Shown in pieces: positions 51,728-62,473 of a stretch of 64,000 nucleotides of DNA. Both the position numbers and the translations under genes were made by a program. The notes under the pieces were generated by a model, which had not been told where the DNA came from, ran no database searches, and saw only the letters and a program-made list of their open reading frames with translations. The first letter of the stretch is position 1, and each line of letters opens with the position of its first letter. The DNA is from Tilletiopsis washingtonensis (taxonomy: Eukaryota; Basidiomycota; Exobasidiomycetes; Entylomatales), in contig NW_020312013.1 in assembly GCF_003144115.1 (NCBI RefSeq), positions 413,143 to 477,142 of the forward strand. The letters run 5' to 3'.

Positions 51728-52559
51728 ATGCCGCTCTTCTCGCCGCGCGCAACAGCGGCGCGCCTGTCGGGCCAAGTGCACACCGCAGAGGCTGCCGAGA
51801 GCGCACGCGACACAGCGGCAGCCGCAGCAACGGCAGCCGCGACCGCCGAGGCATACGCACATGTCTCGCACGCCGAGCTGACCGATCTGCGCGCGGTGCA
51901 GCGCACGTTTGTGCGTCCCTGCTCTCAGCTCCACAGCAGCGACTGGAGCGCTGACGCCCATTGCCCATGCGGCTGCTCGGCGGTGCAGGACGGAGCCTAT
52001 GCTCGCACAGCCCTCGCGCAGCTCGGCTATGCAGTCGTCATCCTGCGCCTCTTCAGTGCCGACTTCTACTACATCGGGTCAGTGTGGCGCAGTCTGCCTT
52101 GCTTTGCGCTCGGGCCTGCGTGCTGTAAGCTGACAATCGAAGTACTCATGGGGGCGCAGGCTGGCATACACTCTCCTCGCCCTCCTCTTGCTGCTGGCCT
52201 CGGCCTATCGCCACAATCTCGTCGTGCATTTCCTGCCCACGCCCGCGCCTTCGCCCACGACGGCCACGCCGTTGCTCTGCGCTGTTGCGCCTGCATCTGC
52301 TGCGCACGACGACGCAGGTCTGGGCGTGCAGCTCGCGCCCGCAGCAGCAGGGCCAGCAAGCCAGGCAATGTCTCGCGCTCCGAGCGCCCTCAGCGCGACG
52401 AGCACCACAAGCACCGCGCGCACGACGGCTCCCCGCACGCGGCAGCGACACATGGCCATGGCCTCGCATCTCTTCACCGCCGGCGACGTCGTGGCGCTGC
52501 TGTCGGCGGGCATGCTGCTCGTGCAGGTGGCGCTCTTCGTGCTTGTGCTTCGCCTTTGA
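51728..52559 (+). CDS. DUF202-family membrane protein, 223 aa
   Basis: Three exons, 51728-51910, 51989-52077 and 52160-52559. An Ala-rich helical N-terminus (residues 15-60) precedes the DUF202 core: LRAVQRTFDGAYARTALAQL, then hydrophobic helices LGYAVVILRLFS, YYIGLAYTLLALLLLLASAY and, at the C-terminus, DVVALLSAGMLLVQVALFVL. The RTxLAxL motif before the first helix is the DUF202 signature seen in Vtc1-type and yidH-type proteins. A Ser/Thr/Ala-rich loop of about 70 residues lies between helices 2 and 3. The first intron (78 nt) is stop-free and in frame; splicing it puts RTF next to the AYARTALAQ motif. The second intron uses a GTCAGT donor. Location and function are unknown. Confidence 0.78.
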
Positions 52560-53145
52560 GCGGGAGAGAGAGAGTGAAGGATGGGAGGAGGGGCACGGGA
52601 AAACGGCACGTTGGCTCGGCTGGCCAATTTGCCTCACATGACGGGCGCGGAAAATCCGGCGCGCTCTCTCCCCCCATCGTCAAGTCCTGCTCGTCTACCG
52701 CCCTTTTGCGGCATCGNNNNNNNNNNNNNNNNNNNNCTCCCCTCTTTGCTCCTGCCAACGTCAAGGTCAAGCCAGAAGCGCAGCTTGCTCAGTCCTTGGC
52801 TTCCCAATACCCGCGCCAAAACTCGCTCCGTCGCCTTTGCGCCGTCGCGGCTTGAGCATATCGCCGCCCAATTGTCCCTCGCTCTTCTCCTGCTCGTGCC
52901 CTCTACCAACTCACTCTCACTCTCACTCTCGGCTCCCTCATTCAATGTCTCAACGATCATCACATACCCTTGCCGCATTCTCAACTACCCCTCCTCGCCT
53001 TGATCTCCCCGTCCCGCCCAATCACTAGTGGCCTTCTCGTAATCTATCTCGGCCTTCTCTCAACTCGCGCGTTGTGAGGTGCTTTCATTGTGATGTCGCT
53101 TGGCATAGATGTGCACGCCACGCCGGCTTTGAGATTTGAGAGGGA
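52560..53145. other. Convergent intergenic region with an assembly gap
   Basis: About 590 bases between the convergent DUF202 and Ctk2-type genes. It contains the 20-N gap at 52717-52736. The rest is C/T-rich with no supported gene. Confidence 0.6.
52717..52736. other. Assembly gap (20 N)
   Basis: Twenty unresolved bases. The round number suggests a placeholder rather than a measured length. It falls between genes and does not interrupt a coding region I call. Confidence 0.98.
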
Positions 53146-54979
53146 TCAGAACAAGTACCTGACCAAGCCCGCAGCGCCGACTTTCTCCTTCTCCCTCTTG
53201 CGCTCCCTCTCCCTCGCTGCCTCAGCTTCGCCCTCTGCCCTCTCTGCTCCCGCCTGTCGCTCCTGCTCTCCCTCGCGCTCCTCGTCCGAGTCCGGCGCCA
53301 GCCTGACGCCGCCATTCTCCACTTTGCGCCGCTGTTGCGCTGCGGCACGCTTCAAGCGCCGCCGATGAGCTCGGCGCACGGCGTCGTCCGCGTTGGCACT
53401 TGACGTCGCCGCCTGTCTCGCTACTGGCGCAGATGTCGAGGCAGAGGCAGCAGCAGCAGCGAAGTGCCCAAAGTCAAGCGACGCCAAGGGCGTCTGTGCG
53501 CGCAGAAGCACCTCGGCATCCCTCGCGCTGCGCTCCTCGGCACGCTGCCGCAGCGCGATTTGCAGCTGTTGCAGTGCGTGGGAGAGCGACGCGGCCGTTT
53601 GCTGCGGCGGCGGCTGCTGCTGCACTTGCGCCGTGCTCGTCGAGGCCGAAGAAGACGGCGCTGCTGCGGAGGCAGGAGCGAGCCAGCGCAGAATGGCGAG
53701 GGGAGGCGGCGCAATCGCAAGCAGAGGCAGCTCCTCCTTTGGCGCGGCGCTCGAGGCGTGCACGGCGGAGAAGTCGGCCTCGGCGGGAGAGGCGGGCGTG
53801 GCGGGAGAGGCGGGAGTGAGGGTGGAGGGAAGGGCAGAGAGGGAGGTCGTGTAGAGCTCTAGGAGGGAATGGATGATCTCTGCGCGGCATGGTCAGCGAT
53901 GCGCTCGGTAGCTATGGGGGCGGGCGAGCGCATTGGATAGCGAGGGAACGTGACACTGCCGAAAGAAGGAGGCAGCCTTCGGCGCCCTGCTCCCTGGCCG
54001 GTGCCTCGCTTCGACGGGCTACTGCACTCTTGCCGCAACCCACCCCTCCTCCCTTGCCCATCTACGCCTCGTGTCTGCCTCGGACAACGCCCTCTCTGCC
54101 TCTTGTGCGTTCCCGTCGCTCTCTCCTCTTCGTACGCGCAGCAGCACCGAGACTGAGCACGGCAACTCACCCTCCAAGTCCTCGACGCCACACCGCCACC
54201 TTTCCGCTCCCTCCTTCTCAAAGAACTCCCTTATCCCCCCTTCCTCCTCCTTCTTCTCCGTCAGGACCGCCAACCACACACACGCGCCCGCCACGGCGTG
54301 CACGGGATAGCACGCGCAGCTGAAGCAGCGATGCGCATCGATGCCCATCTCCCACGCCACGCGCGTCGTCTGCTTGCTCAGGCCGAGCGTGCGTGCAAAC
54401 TTGAGGAGCAAGGAGGCAAAGGAGGCCGGCGGACGCAGCGAGAAGGAGAGCGAGGAGAGGAGCAGCTTCTCGAGGGCAAGGAGACGCTTGCGCTCGCCGT
54501 CGATGAGCTGCGTGGGAAGTCAGCCGCTGCGACGAAGCGAGGGGCGGAGGCAAGAGGCCACGCACGCCCGCCTCGACGTTGGCCTCGGCCACATGTCCCC
54601 GGCGCACGTCGCGCCGGCCATGCACGACGCCGATGAGCTCGGGGCGGCGGAGCGCCATGCTGGCGAGGATGACGTCGCGCGCCTTCTTGGTCGTGTCGCA
54701 CATCTTGGCCGCCAGTGCGAGGGCGGCGACGGGGGCGTCCCACTCGCGCGCGCCGCCGGGCGCGACGGCGGCGGGGGCGAAGAGGTGCAGGCGCAGCAGG
54801 AGGGACTGTGCGAGAGTGAGCGTGGCGGCGGGGAAGCCGATGCGCGCGGCGAGGGCGACGAGGAAGGCGAGGTGCAGCGTGCGGCGGCGGAGGATGTGGG
54901 CGGAGCGCGTGGGCTCGAGGAGCGCGCCGAGCTCGGCGGGCGTCAGGTAGGGCGTGGGCGCAAGGGTGAGGAGCGACAT
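53146..54979 (-). CDS. CTK2: Ctk2/cyclin-K-type cyclin of the CTD kinase complex, 494 aa
   Basis: Exons in transcript order: 54979-54566, 54507-54171 and 53879-53146. The start MSLLTLAPTPYLTPAELGAL is followed by a first cyclin fold with LHLAFLVALAARIGFPAATL, then AALALAAKMCDTTKKARDVI as the cyclin K/T-type box. Exon 2 holds the second fold: RKRLLALEKLLLSSLSFSLR, TRVAWEMGIDAHRCFSCACY and CVWLAVLTEK, joining across intron 2 to EDLEEIIHSLLELYTTSL. The tail is Gln/Ala-rich, then strongly charged (RRAHRRRLKRAAAQQRRK). Ctk2 partners the Ctk1 kinase in phosphorylating Ser2 of the Pol II CTD. A cyclin L or K identity is an alternative. Intron 2 (291 nt) was placed by joining the split cyclin helix. 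Confidence 0.82.
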
Positions 54980-55259
54980 GATGGCGAGGGAAGCAGGCCG
55001 GAGGAGCGAAGCGGCGCGGTGCAGGCAAGGCAGGGCCGTGCGGGCGGGCGGCACATCACGTGGGCGGCCCCAGGCTGAGCCGCGGCTGGACGAGGCGGGC
55101 GCCTCGACTGAGCGAGCGTTGGCTTGCACGCCGGCTCGCTCCTCCACTTGCCCTCTCTTCCGCACCACCACCTCCTCCACGCACACCTTCGCCGTCGCGC
55201 CACATCGCCGCTGCCTCGCGCGGCTGCCTCTCACGCTCGTCTCCTCGCGCCAGCTCGCC

Positions 55260-57224
55260 ATGTCCGCGCCCTCGTCGTCGGCGCCGCCCGGCCCGCCGCC
55301 GGGCCCGCCGCCGGGCCCGCCGCCGCCGCCGCCGCCCGCGCTCGCCTCCTCCTCCAAGCTGCCTGCGCCGCCTGCGCCGCCTGCGCCGCCTGCCGCACCT
55401 GCGCCGGCACCCCTCGCCGCACCCGCGCCGCCCTCGGAGCGCACCATCGCCCTCGAGCGCACCTCCTTCTTCCAGGAGCTCGAGCTCGACCGCATCCTCG
55501 CCGCCTTCCGCCTCAACCCCTACGACATCCTCGAGTGTCCGCTCGAGGCAGACGCAAAGACGGTGACGAAAATCTACCGCAAGAAGAGCCTGCTCATCCA
55601 CCCCGACAAGGTCAAGGACCGTGAGTACTGCACCGCGCGACGCAGCGCGAGAGGCGAGCCTGCGCGAAAGGCAGACGCGTGGGCGCTGGCTGGGGGCCCG
55701 CATTGCGCATCGTGGGCAGAGCATGGGCGCATGGCCCGTTGCATCGCTGCGTCTGCATGCTGCTTCAGCGAGGGCGCAGCTACGCACGTTGCGCTGCGCC
55801 TTCTCGCGCGCGGCTGCCCAAAATGTGCAAGAACAGCATGCAGGGGTCCAGACGCGAACGTGGGTGGCGCGGTCGGCGGCTGCACTTTTTTTGCCACAAA
55901 GTGCTGCGATACGCTGACGGAGCCACGCGCGTGGAGATCTGGCCTATCTCTCGGTGACCGCACAGGCAGGGCTCCGGCGGCGCGCGCGAGGAGGGCTCAG
56001 GGGCTTTATTGGCCTTGATGAGGTACCAATTCTGCCCCCCGGGCGCGGCGCGGTGCCGAAGAGGACCGCTGCGGAGCCGAAGCGAGAGCCACGCAACGTG
56101 CCCTTTCTTTGCATCACACATCGCTGCGCACGACACGTGCGTGCGTTGAATATTGGGGCGTGGGACGCACGAGAGGGGTCGAGGAGCTCGACGGCGAAGG
56201 AGAGCGTATGGCGGTAGCTCGAGGTCCTACCTTGATCCAGCGTCACGGGTAGGCGCGCACGGGCATTGCGAATGGGCTTGCTCTCAATTGGGCGGACGCC
56301 ATCGTACGACCCCGCTCCTCTGCGCCTGCCGGCAGCCTTCTCTCCACATCTGCATCGAGCGTTTGGCGTCGAGCTTCCGCCGAACAGGGGTTCTATCTCG
56401 CTGCGATGCGCCCATCACACGATGGCCTCGACGGCGGCGGGTCTATGGTGGCGGGAACGCACATGAGGGAGAGTGGTCACTCTACGGCGCCTTCCGTTGC
56501 TCATCTCGGCGCAGCGTCCTTGCTATCGCTGCTTCCGCCGACAGGTGCGATAGGCACCCGCCCTTGCCCCTTTGCGCCGCTCGTTTTCCTATCTACAGCT
56601 TCCGCTGCCTCGTGCTCAGCTGATCTTGTCTTCTTCAGCTCGCGCCGTGCAAGCCTTCGACCTCCTCAAGAAGGCCTCCTCTGTCCTGCTCGATTCCGAG
56701 CAGCGCGACACACTTGACGAGGTCGTCATTTCCGCGCGCGTCATGGTGCTGCAGGACATGAAGCTGCCGGCAGACGTTGCGGCCGAGGATGAGAGGCTGC
56801 AAGACCTGGTGCCTTCCTTTGAGGAGCGCGTGAGGAAACGCACGAAGGAGCTGATGGTGGATGATGAGCTACGTCGTCGTCGGTCAGTCCTCCCTCGCCC
56901 CCTGGAACCCCTCGCTCTACTCGCTGACTCTGCAGTGTGCCTCTCAGATCCATCAAGATGCAGCACGAAAGCGAAGGCGAAGAACAGCGCCGCAAAGAAG
57001 CGGCAGCGCTGGAGCGCAAGCGCAAGGCGGAGGAGAAGGAGACGTGGGAGAATGGCCGCGAGGAACGCGTGGCGGGCTGGCGCACGTTTGCGAAGAGCGG
57101 CGCCAAGAAGAAGGTCAGTCTTTCGTCGTCGTCGTCGCGGTGTCTGCTGCCGAAGGTGGCTGGTGGCTGATGCAGCGCTTGCCGTTCGGTCGAGCAGAAG
57201 AAGGGAATGGAAGTGCTCGGCTAA
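55260..57224 (+). CDS. DNAJC8: DnaJ protein, DNAJC8 type, 269 aa
   Basis: Exons 55260-55620, 56639-56882, 56936-57113 and 57198-57224. A Pro/Gly/Ala-rich N-terminus precedes a J domain: LNPYDILECPLEADAKTV, YRKKSLLIHPDKVKD with the HPD triad, then DPRAVQAFDLLKKA after the splice. The second half is a charged helix, and the end ENGREERVAGWRTFAKSGAK, then KKKKKGMEVLG-like residues, is the hallmark of DNAJC8, a spliceosome-associated J protein with nuclear localisation. The first intron is 1,018 nt, by far the longest in the window. Introns 2 and 3 use GTCAGT donors. The last exon is only 27 nt. The gene is divergent from the Ctk2-type gene, 280 bases apart. Confidence 0.92.
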
Positions 57225-57791
57225 GCCCTTCGAGGACCGTCTCGTCGAGCTGTCTTTCTGAGCGCCGCGCTCGTCTCTTTTTCTCATCTCCTACTCGGTC
57301 TCCGTTCCCTTGCAGCCGCATCCTTCACATCCACGCCCTCTCCAGGCCCGCTCCCATCTCGTCACATCGCTCTGGACTTTCTTTGTCGCAACTCGACATC
57401 TCCTCTCCTCTCTAATGTCCTCAGCTAACCCATGTCCCGCTCTCCGTCTAATGATCACCCTTCGCAACGTGTGCTTGGTGCTCTCGCATCGGGAAGAAGG
57501 CAAAGGCGCTTTCGTTTTCTCACGGGGGGCGTAGAGATGGGCGGGCACGAAGAAGCGAGGCTCGTGCGGGGAATGGGAACGGGTGTATCGAGGAACAAAC
57601 GCGCGGTCACGAGATCTCTGGCATCTCTCTCGAGAAGCGTGCCTGCGCGTGGGTCTGGGTGGCTGGACAAACGCCGAAACTGCGAGCGCTTCAAGCGCGC
57701 GTGGCCCGGTAGCTAGACGCGGGCAAGGCAAGAGGCAAAGTGTCAGCAACCTTGGGGTGGAGGGAGGAGACCTGCAAGCCCTCCATGGGAC
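57225..57791. other. Convergent intergenic region
   Basis: About 570 bases between the convergent DNAJC8 and BAR genes. Short overlapping frames only, with no motif. It probably holds both 3' UTRs. Confidence 0.6.
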
Positions 57792-59469
57792 TCACTCCGA
57801 CTCGGCCGACATGCCCAGGCTGGCGAGCTCCGAGCTGGCCTGCGCCAGCACCTCGGCGGCGGCCGCGTGGTATTCGCTCTGGCTGCAAGCGGGAGAGGGA
57901 GAAATAAAGGAGGCAGCGCGTCAGGAGCTGTACAGAGGACAAGGCGATGACCGGAGAGGCCATGATCTCCCCCCAGGCCTGTCTCTCGTCTACGCACGCT
58001 TTGACAAAGGCAGCGAGCGACTTGATGCCCTCGGGGTTCTCCAGGACCGCCTTTTGCGATGCGATGGCCGCCTCTGTGGCCTCGACGAGCTGGAGCCGCC
58101 GCGCGAGTCAGGGGGGGAGTGTCAGCGTGCACTGGCCCAACGGACAGAGTTGCAGTGCCTCCAGAGGCAGCACGCACCTTGTCCTCGGCCTGCTCCACCT
58201 CCTGGCGCTGCGCATCCAGCTTGGCAGAGTTGCCGCTGGCCTCCGAAGCCTTGAGCGTCTGGCGCCACGAGTCGAGGTGCAGCCGTGCATCGCGCACAGC
58301 CTGGCGCGCCCTGAAAGGAAGAGGAAGGGAAACTGGCGTCAGTATTGCCCACGTGTTGCTGCGATTCCCTGTGCGCTCCTTGCTCCCTCGCACGCCCGCT
58401 CTGCTCGACTGCAAGTCTCGCCCCCTCAATGTTCCATCTCCAGCACCCCGAGGCGGACTCACTTAGTAGCCACAGCAATCTGCGCGCCAAAGCCCTGCCA
58501 CGGGCTCAGGAATCCCTCGCGGATCGCATCGTCCTGCGCCAGGCGGGCATTTCCGACGCGGTCCTGCGCCAGGGCAAACTTCTGCAGTGCCTCTCCCAGC
58601 TTGCCCTCTTCCTGGCCCGCGCCCGCCGCACCCGTCGTCGGGCTCGTCGGCAGGCCAGCGATGTTCGTCGGGCTGGCGCCGAGCTCCAGCGCGCCCGAGG
58701 CGGCGCCGCGCGAGAGGGCGTGGGAGAGGGTGCGGTGCACCTCGGGCGGCGCAGAGGTGGCCTGGACCGTGGGCAGCTGAGGCACACCCTTGGTCGCCGA
58801 CGCAGCCCAGGACGTGACGCTGTGGCCGATCTGCTGCGACAGCTGCCCGATCGACTCTTGCACCTGCGTCGGGTAGTCGTAGCCCTCGGACTCGTAGGCA
58901 CGCGTGATCCTGAGGGCGAGTCAGTGTGGTCCTCGGCAGAGGCAAAGGCCGCGTGTCGACAGCTGCACCGCGCATGGGCGGACAGCCCGCCGGCCTGGCA
59001 CGTTCGCTTGGCAACGACGACACATGCGTGCCGAAGCGAGCAAGTGGCCAGCTGGCGCTGCACTGCAGCGCCAAGGCACTCGATGTACTGCGCCCCTCTG
59101 AGCGGCGAGGCGGAGGCAAGGGTCGGGGCCAGGCGCGGCATGCGCTGAGCCAGGCGCTGCGCCCCATGCCTCGCTCCTGCTCGCTCACACTCACTTGAGC
59201 AGGTTGTTGTGCGCCAGCTTGAGCGCGTCGACGCGGCGCTCGAGATCCTTGTACTCCTGCGGCTGCGCGTGGGAAGAGGATGAGCATCAGCCTCTGCGCC
59301 GGCGCGCGCGCCGCTGTGCACTGACGAGCTCGGTGATGTCGTCGGCATCGACGGCGCCGAAGCGCTCCTTTGCCTGCTGGTTGAGGTTGCCAAAGCCGCG
59401 CGATATGTTGGCGCCGAGGGGCGTGACGTTGGCCGAGACCTTCTGGGTGAAGGCTTTCCAGTTGTCCAT
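57792..59469 (-). CDS. GVP36: BAR-domain protein, Gvp36 type, 324 aa
   Basis: Exons in transcript order: 59469-59326, 59262-59195, 58909-58463, 58310-58178, 58089-57998 and 57882-57792. The N-terminus MDNWKAFTQKVSANVTPLGA with FGNLNQQAKERFG and VDADDITELPQEYKDLERRV matches the fungal Gvp36 BAR family. ITRAYESEGYDYPTQVQESI follows, then a long helical region interrupted by a Ser/Thr/Ala/Pro-rich insert (about residues 110-160). EGKLGEALQKFALAQDRVGN begins the second half of the three-helix BAR fold. The fifth junction was set to give AAFVKAQSEYHAAAAEVLAQ; running on would insert unrelated sequence. Gvp36 binds curved membranes and acts in Golgi, vacuole and endocytic traffic in yeast. Intron 1 has a GTCAGT donor. 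Confidence 0.88.
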
Positions 59470-59769
59470 GCTGGGCGTGGGTGTGTGTGGGTGGTGAGGG
59501 GTGGTGGAGGGGAGGAGAGGCGGCGGAGGGCAGAGGCCGGCGCACGTCGAGTCGCTGTCGCCGCCGTCGGCGCACGGAGCACCGCCGCGCCCGCTGCTGC
59601 CAGCGCCGCCGCACGCGCTTCGCCGCCGTCGCTCCCGCGTCTCGCCCACGCCGCTGGCTCTCGCACGGCAGCGGCGCGCGCCTGCTGCTGCTCTTCTCGC
59701 CGTTCCTTTCCTTTCCGCCGCCTCATCCACTGTCCTGTCCGTCTCCTCCACCCAGCAAGCCGGCCCAGC
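59470..59769. promoter_or_regulatory. Shared divergent promoter region
   Basis: Exactly 300 bases separate the divergent starts of the BAR gene and the mitochondrial orphan. Both promoters must lie here. No TATA box or clear motif pair was seen. Confidence 0.5.
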
Positions 59770-60549
59770 ATGGCGTTTGCTCTTCTGCGCAGCAGCCTCG
59801 CCGCTCGCAGCCTCGCGCGCAGCTTCAGCACGTCGCTGGCGCTGCACGACGCCGCCGCCGGTGCGACCGCCGCCGCCTCGTCCAGCTCGGCCGCCTCGCC
59901 GCCGCCGCGTGCGTCCCGGGCGCCTCGCAACGCCGACGGCGCTTCTTCCTCTTCGCGCCCGCAGCGCTCTGCCTCTTCGGCACGCGGCACTTCCCGCGGC
60001 GGCTCCTCCTCGCGCGGTGGCTCTGCACGCGGCGGCGGCGGCCGGTCCAGCGGCGAGCGTGCCGACCGTCCGCCTCGTCGCTTCGACGGCGGCTCTTCGT
60101 CCGAGCGTCGCGTCGTCGTGCCGGCCAAGATCGACGTGCCCTCTACCGAGTGGTCCTCGCCGCTCTATGCCATCAAGGGCGCCGCTTATCTCCCTGCCGG
60201 CCCGCCCGTGCCTGCCGAAGTGGCACTCGGCGCAGACGGCAAGCCAGCCTCGCCGAAGCCACTGCGGAAAGCAGAGCGGTCACTGCACGTGCACTTGCGC
60301 AAGGGCGTAACGACGCTGGGTCCCGTCAAGCCCAACGAGGCGCGCGCGCTGCCCGAGGTGGAGCGCGTGGCGAGAGAGGAGAAGGTGCTGGCGGCGCTGG
60401 GAGGACAGGTGCTGCGCAAGGCCGAGCAGGAGGCCAAGGGGGGCGAAGGCGTCCTCAAGAGCGCGGCAGACGTGCTGGAGCAGAACGTCACGGTTGGGCC
60501 CGAGGGCAAGGTGTGGGTCGTCAAGCAGATGAGGGAACTGATGAAGTAG
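59770..60549 (+). CDS. Orphan protein with a predicted mitochondrial presequence, 259 aa, intronless
   Basis: A single exon with ATG at 59770 and TAG at 60547. The start MAFALLRSSLAARSLARSFS, followed by TSLALH, is a strong mitochondrial targeting sequence. Next comes a disordered Ser/Ala/Arg/Gly region with RGG-like spacing (RGGSSSRGGSARGGGG) that may bind RNA. The C-terminal 140 residues look folded: STEWSSPLYAIKGAAYLP, KPLRKAERSLHVHLRKGVTT, LGPVKPNEARALPEVER and VTVGPEGKVWVVKQMRELMK. Codon use matches the neighbours and the frame is clean, so I take it as real. No family is recognised; a mitochondrial translation or RNA role would fit but is only a guess. It is the one protein gene here with no intron. 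Confidence 0.75.
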   Translation: MAFALLRSSLAARSLARSFSTSLALHDAAAGATAAASSSSAASPPPRASRAPRNADGASSSSRPQRSASSARGTSRGGSSSRGGSARGGGGRSSGERADRPPRRFDGGSSSERRVVVPAKIDVPSTEWSSPLYAIKGAAYLPAGPPVPAEVALGADGKPASPKPLRKAERSLHVHLRKGVTTLGPVKPNEARALPEVERVAREEKVLAALGGQVLRKAEQEAKGGEGVLKSAADVLEQNVTVGPEGKVWVVKQMRELMK

Positions 60550-61588
60550 GAAGATGGACACCGCAGACCAGAGAGGGAAGGGCGCATGGGCTGGGAGATG
60601 AAAGCGAGGCAAGCACGCGTGGGTTGGGAAAGAGCGGGAGGGACCAATTTGATAGAGTACAGTTGTGTGCGGTTGCTTGACTGAGTGCGTGGCCCGGAAC
60701 TCCGCTCCCGTCTCTGCGTCTCGGGCGCGACCAGGCGTGGACACTGACAACAAAGGCAGTCTCACAGCTCTCGGCGCTGCATTGTGCTGCCCGAAAGGCG
60801 AGTGAGTGATGGACGAGCGTCCGACCTTCTGCGCTATTTCCCGTCACGCAGGCCTGTGCATAGCGGCGCCTTGCGCTATCTTCCTGGTCCTGCTTGACCA
60901 AGCCTTGCTTGTCCGCCGGGTGCGAGAGACAGCCACTCATGACTTTGGCTGCACTTCCTGCGCGACAACTCACGCGCGTCGTTCTCAGCGTGAGAGAGGC
61001 TCTGTCTCGAGAGGAGCGATGGTTGGAGCGATGGTTGTGAAGAGAGAGTCACAGCGCGTTACTGCGGGCTTCACAGGCATAGTGCCAAGTGACTGCGGCC
61101 AGCCCGAGGCATGGGGCCGATAGAGTCAGAGTCAGAGTCGATGCGATGCGCCCGATGTGAACGGCAAAGCGGCGTTGGGGGTGACTCGAGCCAGGGCAGC
61201 ATCTTGCCCGACACGCTGGCTCGCTGTCCCGTAGGGACGCGATGGATGCGGGCCTCAGCCAGCGAGGGAAGGGAGACGACGAAAGGAACGTGACATCCGA
61301 TGGCAAGGCAACACGCGCACTCTCGCCTTGTTCTGCCGGTGCAAGCCGGACGGTGAGCAAGCAGGCGACGCCACACCAGAAGGGCGTCGCAGGATAGGCT
61401 GGAACTCTCCTCACACGCGCAAATGGCGCTGCCCGGCGTGGCGGACTTGCGACTGTGAGCCCGAGGCGTACGCCTCGCCCGGCTGGCAAGAGCGCCAGTG
61501 TAACATGTGAGGGGGCCGGCCACAAGATGGCCACCTCACTCTTCACGCAGACATCGGTATCAGACACCATCGTCATTCCCTCCATCCT
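60550..61588. other. Convergent intergenic region
   Basis: About 1 kb between the convergent orphan and glutaredoxin genes, unusually long for a tail-to-tail pair in this window (most are 55-310 bases). A short AGTCAG triplication lies near 61126. No gene is supported, but a small RNA or short gene could be hidden. Confidence 0.5.
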
Positions 61589-62134
61589 CTACTGCTTGAG
61601 CAGCTTCTCGATCTCGCCGCTCTTCTGCTTGGCGAAGAAGTCGTCGCAGCCGCCGACGTGGGTGCCGTTGATGAAGATGTTGGGCACCGAGCGCTGCCCC
61701 GTCTTCTCGGCGAGCGAGTTCTGCAGCTCCGAGCCGTTGGACATCTCGTCGAGCTCGAGAATCTTGATGCTCGACTGGTTGAGCGAGGGCAGGGCCTTCT
61801 TGACGCGCGTGCAGTCTGGAAGGAGAGGGTGAGCAAGGGAAAAGGGCGACATTGACGACCGCGAACTGTCTTGACGAGGCAGCTGGCAAAGAGCAAGTGG
61901 CATCGCAGTGCCATTCCTGCCCGCCTACCACTCATCCCTCGTCTTGCCTCCAGAGGCTGTGCACCTGGCCCCCGTGCTCGCGCGCGCCAGCATTTGACGA
62001 CCTGACTGCCCCTTGGCCCTCTCGCCTCGCAGCACCGCGCCCTCGCACAGCCACTCACACGGGCAGTAGCTCTTGCTGAACACGGCAATCACGTTTGCCT
62101 TGATGACGTCCTCGACGATCTTTGCGGCCGACAT
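61589..62134 (-). CDS. GRX1: Dithiol glutaredoxin (CPYC), 100 aa
   Basis: Two exons in transcript order, 62134-62059 and 61815-61589, with a 243-nt intron. The intron splits the active site: KSYCPYCTR is formed as YCP-Y-C across the junction, giving CPYC at residues 24-27. TVP-type and GG-type glutathione contacts are present as RSVPNIFINGTHVGGCDDF. Length and order match yeast Grx1/Grx2 and human Grx1. It reduces disulphides and glutathionylated proteins with glutathione. There is no presequence, so it is most likely cytosolic; an upstream in-frame start was not seen. Confidence 0.95.
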
Positions 62135-62473
62135 GCTGATGGTTGGTATGAGTTGTTTTGGGTGGTGCGTTGTGTGGTGGTGAGAGGAAAGGAGTGGAGG
62201 AGCGTGGCGTGGCGATCTTGACAGGCGCCGGCGTGTGGAGCGTGCGCTGGCGCAGCGCCGGACGTAAGGCACCGCGCCGGTTGCCGCGGCTTGCGTCATT
62301 TGCCGCGCTTGCCGGCGTGCGGCCTTGTTCGGCCGACACGCAGCGTGGGAACAGCGGCCTCGGCGCCGCTCTCGCCGTCCCGGGCGGCGCGGCTCCAGCG
62401 CGCTTCCTCCTTCTCCACCCACCCACCCACCCTCCTCACTCTTCGCTGCACGTCGTCTGCCGATTACGCAGCA
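62135..62473. promoter_or_regulatory. Shared divergent promoter region
   Basis: About 340 bases between the divergent glutaredoxin and SF3A2 starts, expected to hold both promoters. No gene or repeat is seen. Confidence 0.5.

Noticed and set aside
55621-56638. Possible box C/D snoRNA in the DNAJC8 intron
   Set aside because: A TGATGA-like motif near 56017 was seen, but no correctly placed CTGA box or terminal stem.
57883-57997. Reading the BAR gene on through the fifth intron
   Set aside because: It would insert CVDERQAWGEIMASP between two conserved helices; splicing at 57997/57883 gives FVKAQSEYHAAAAEV, as expected for the family.
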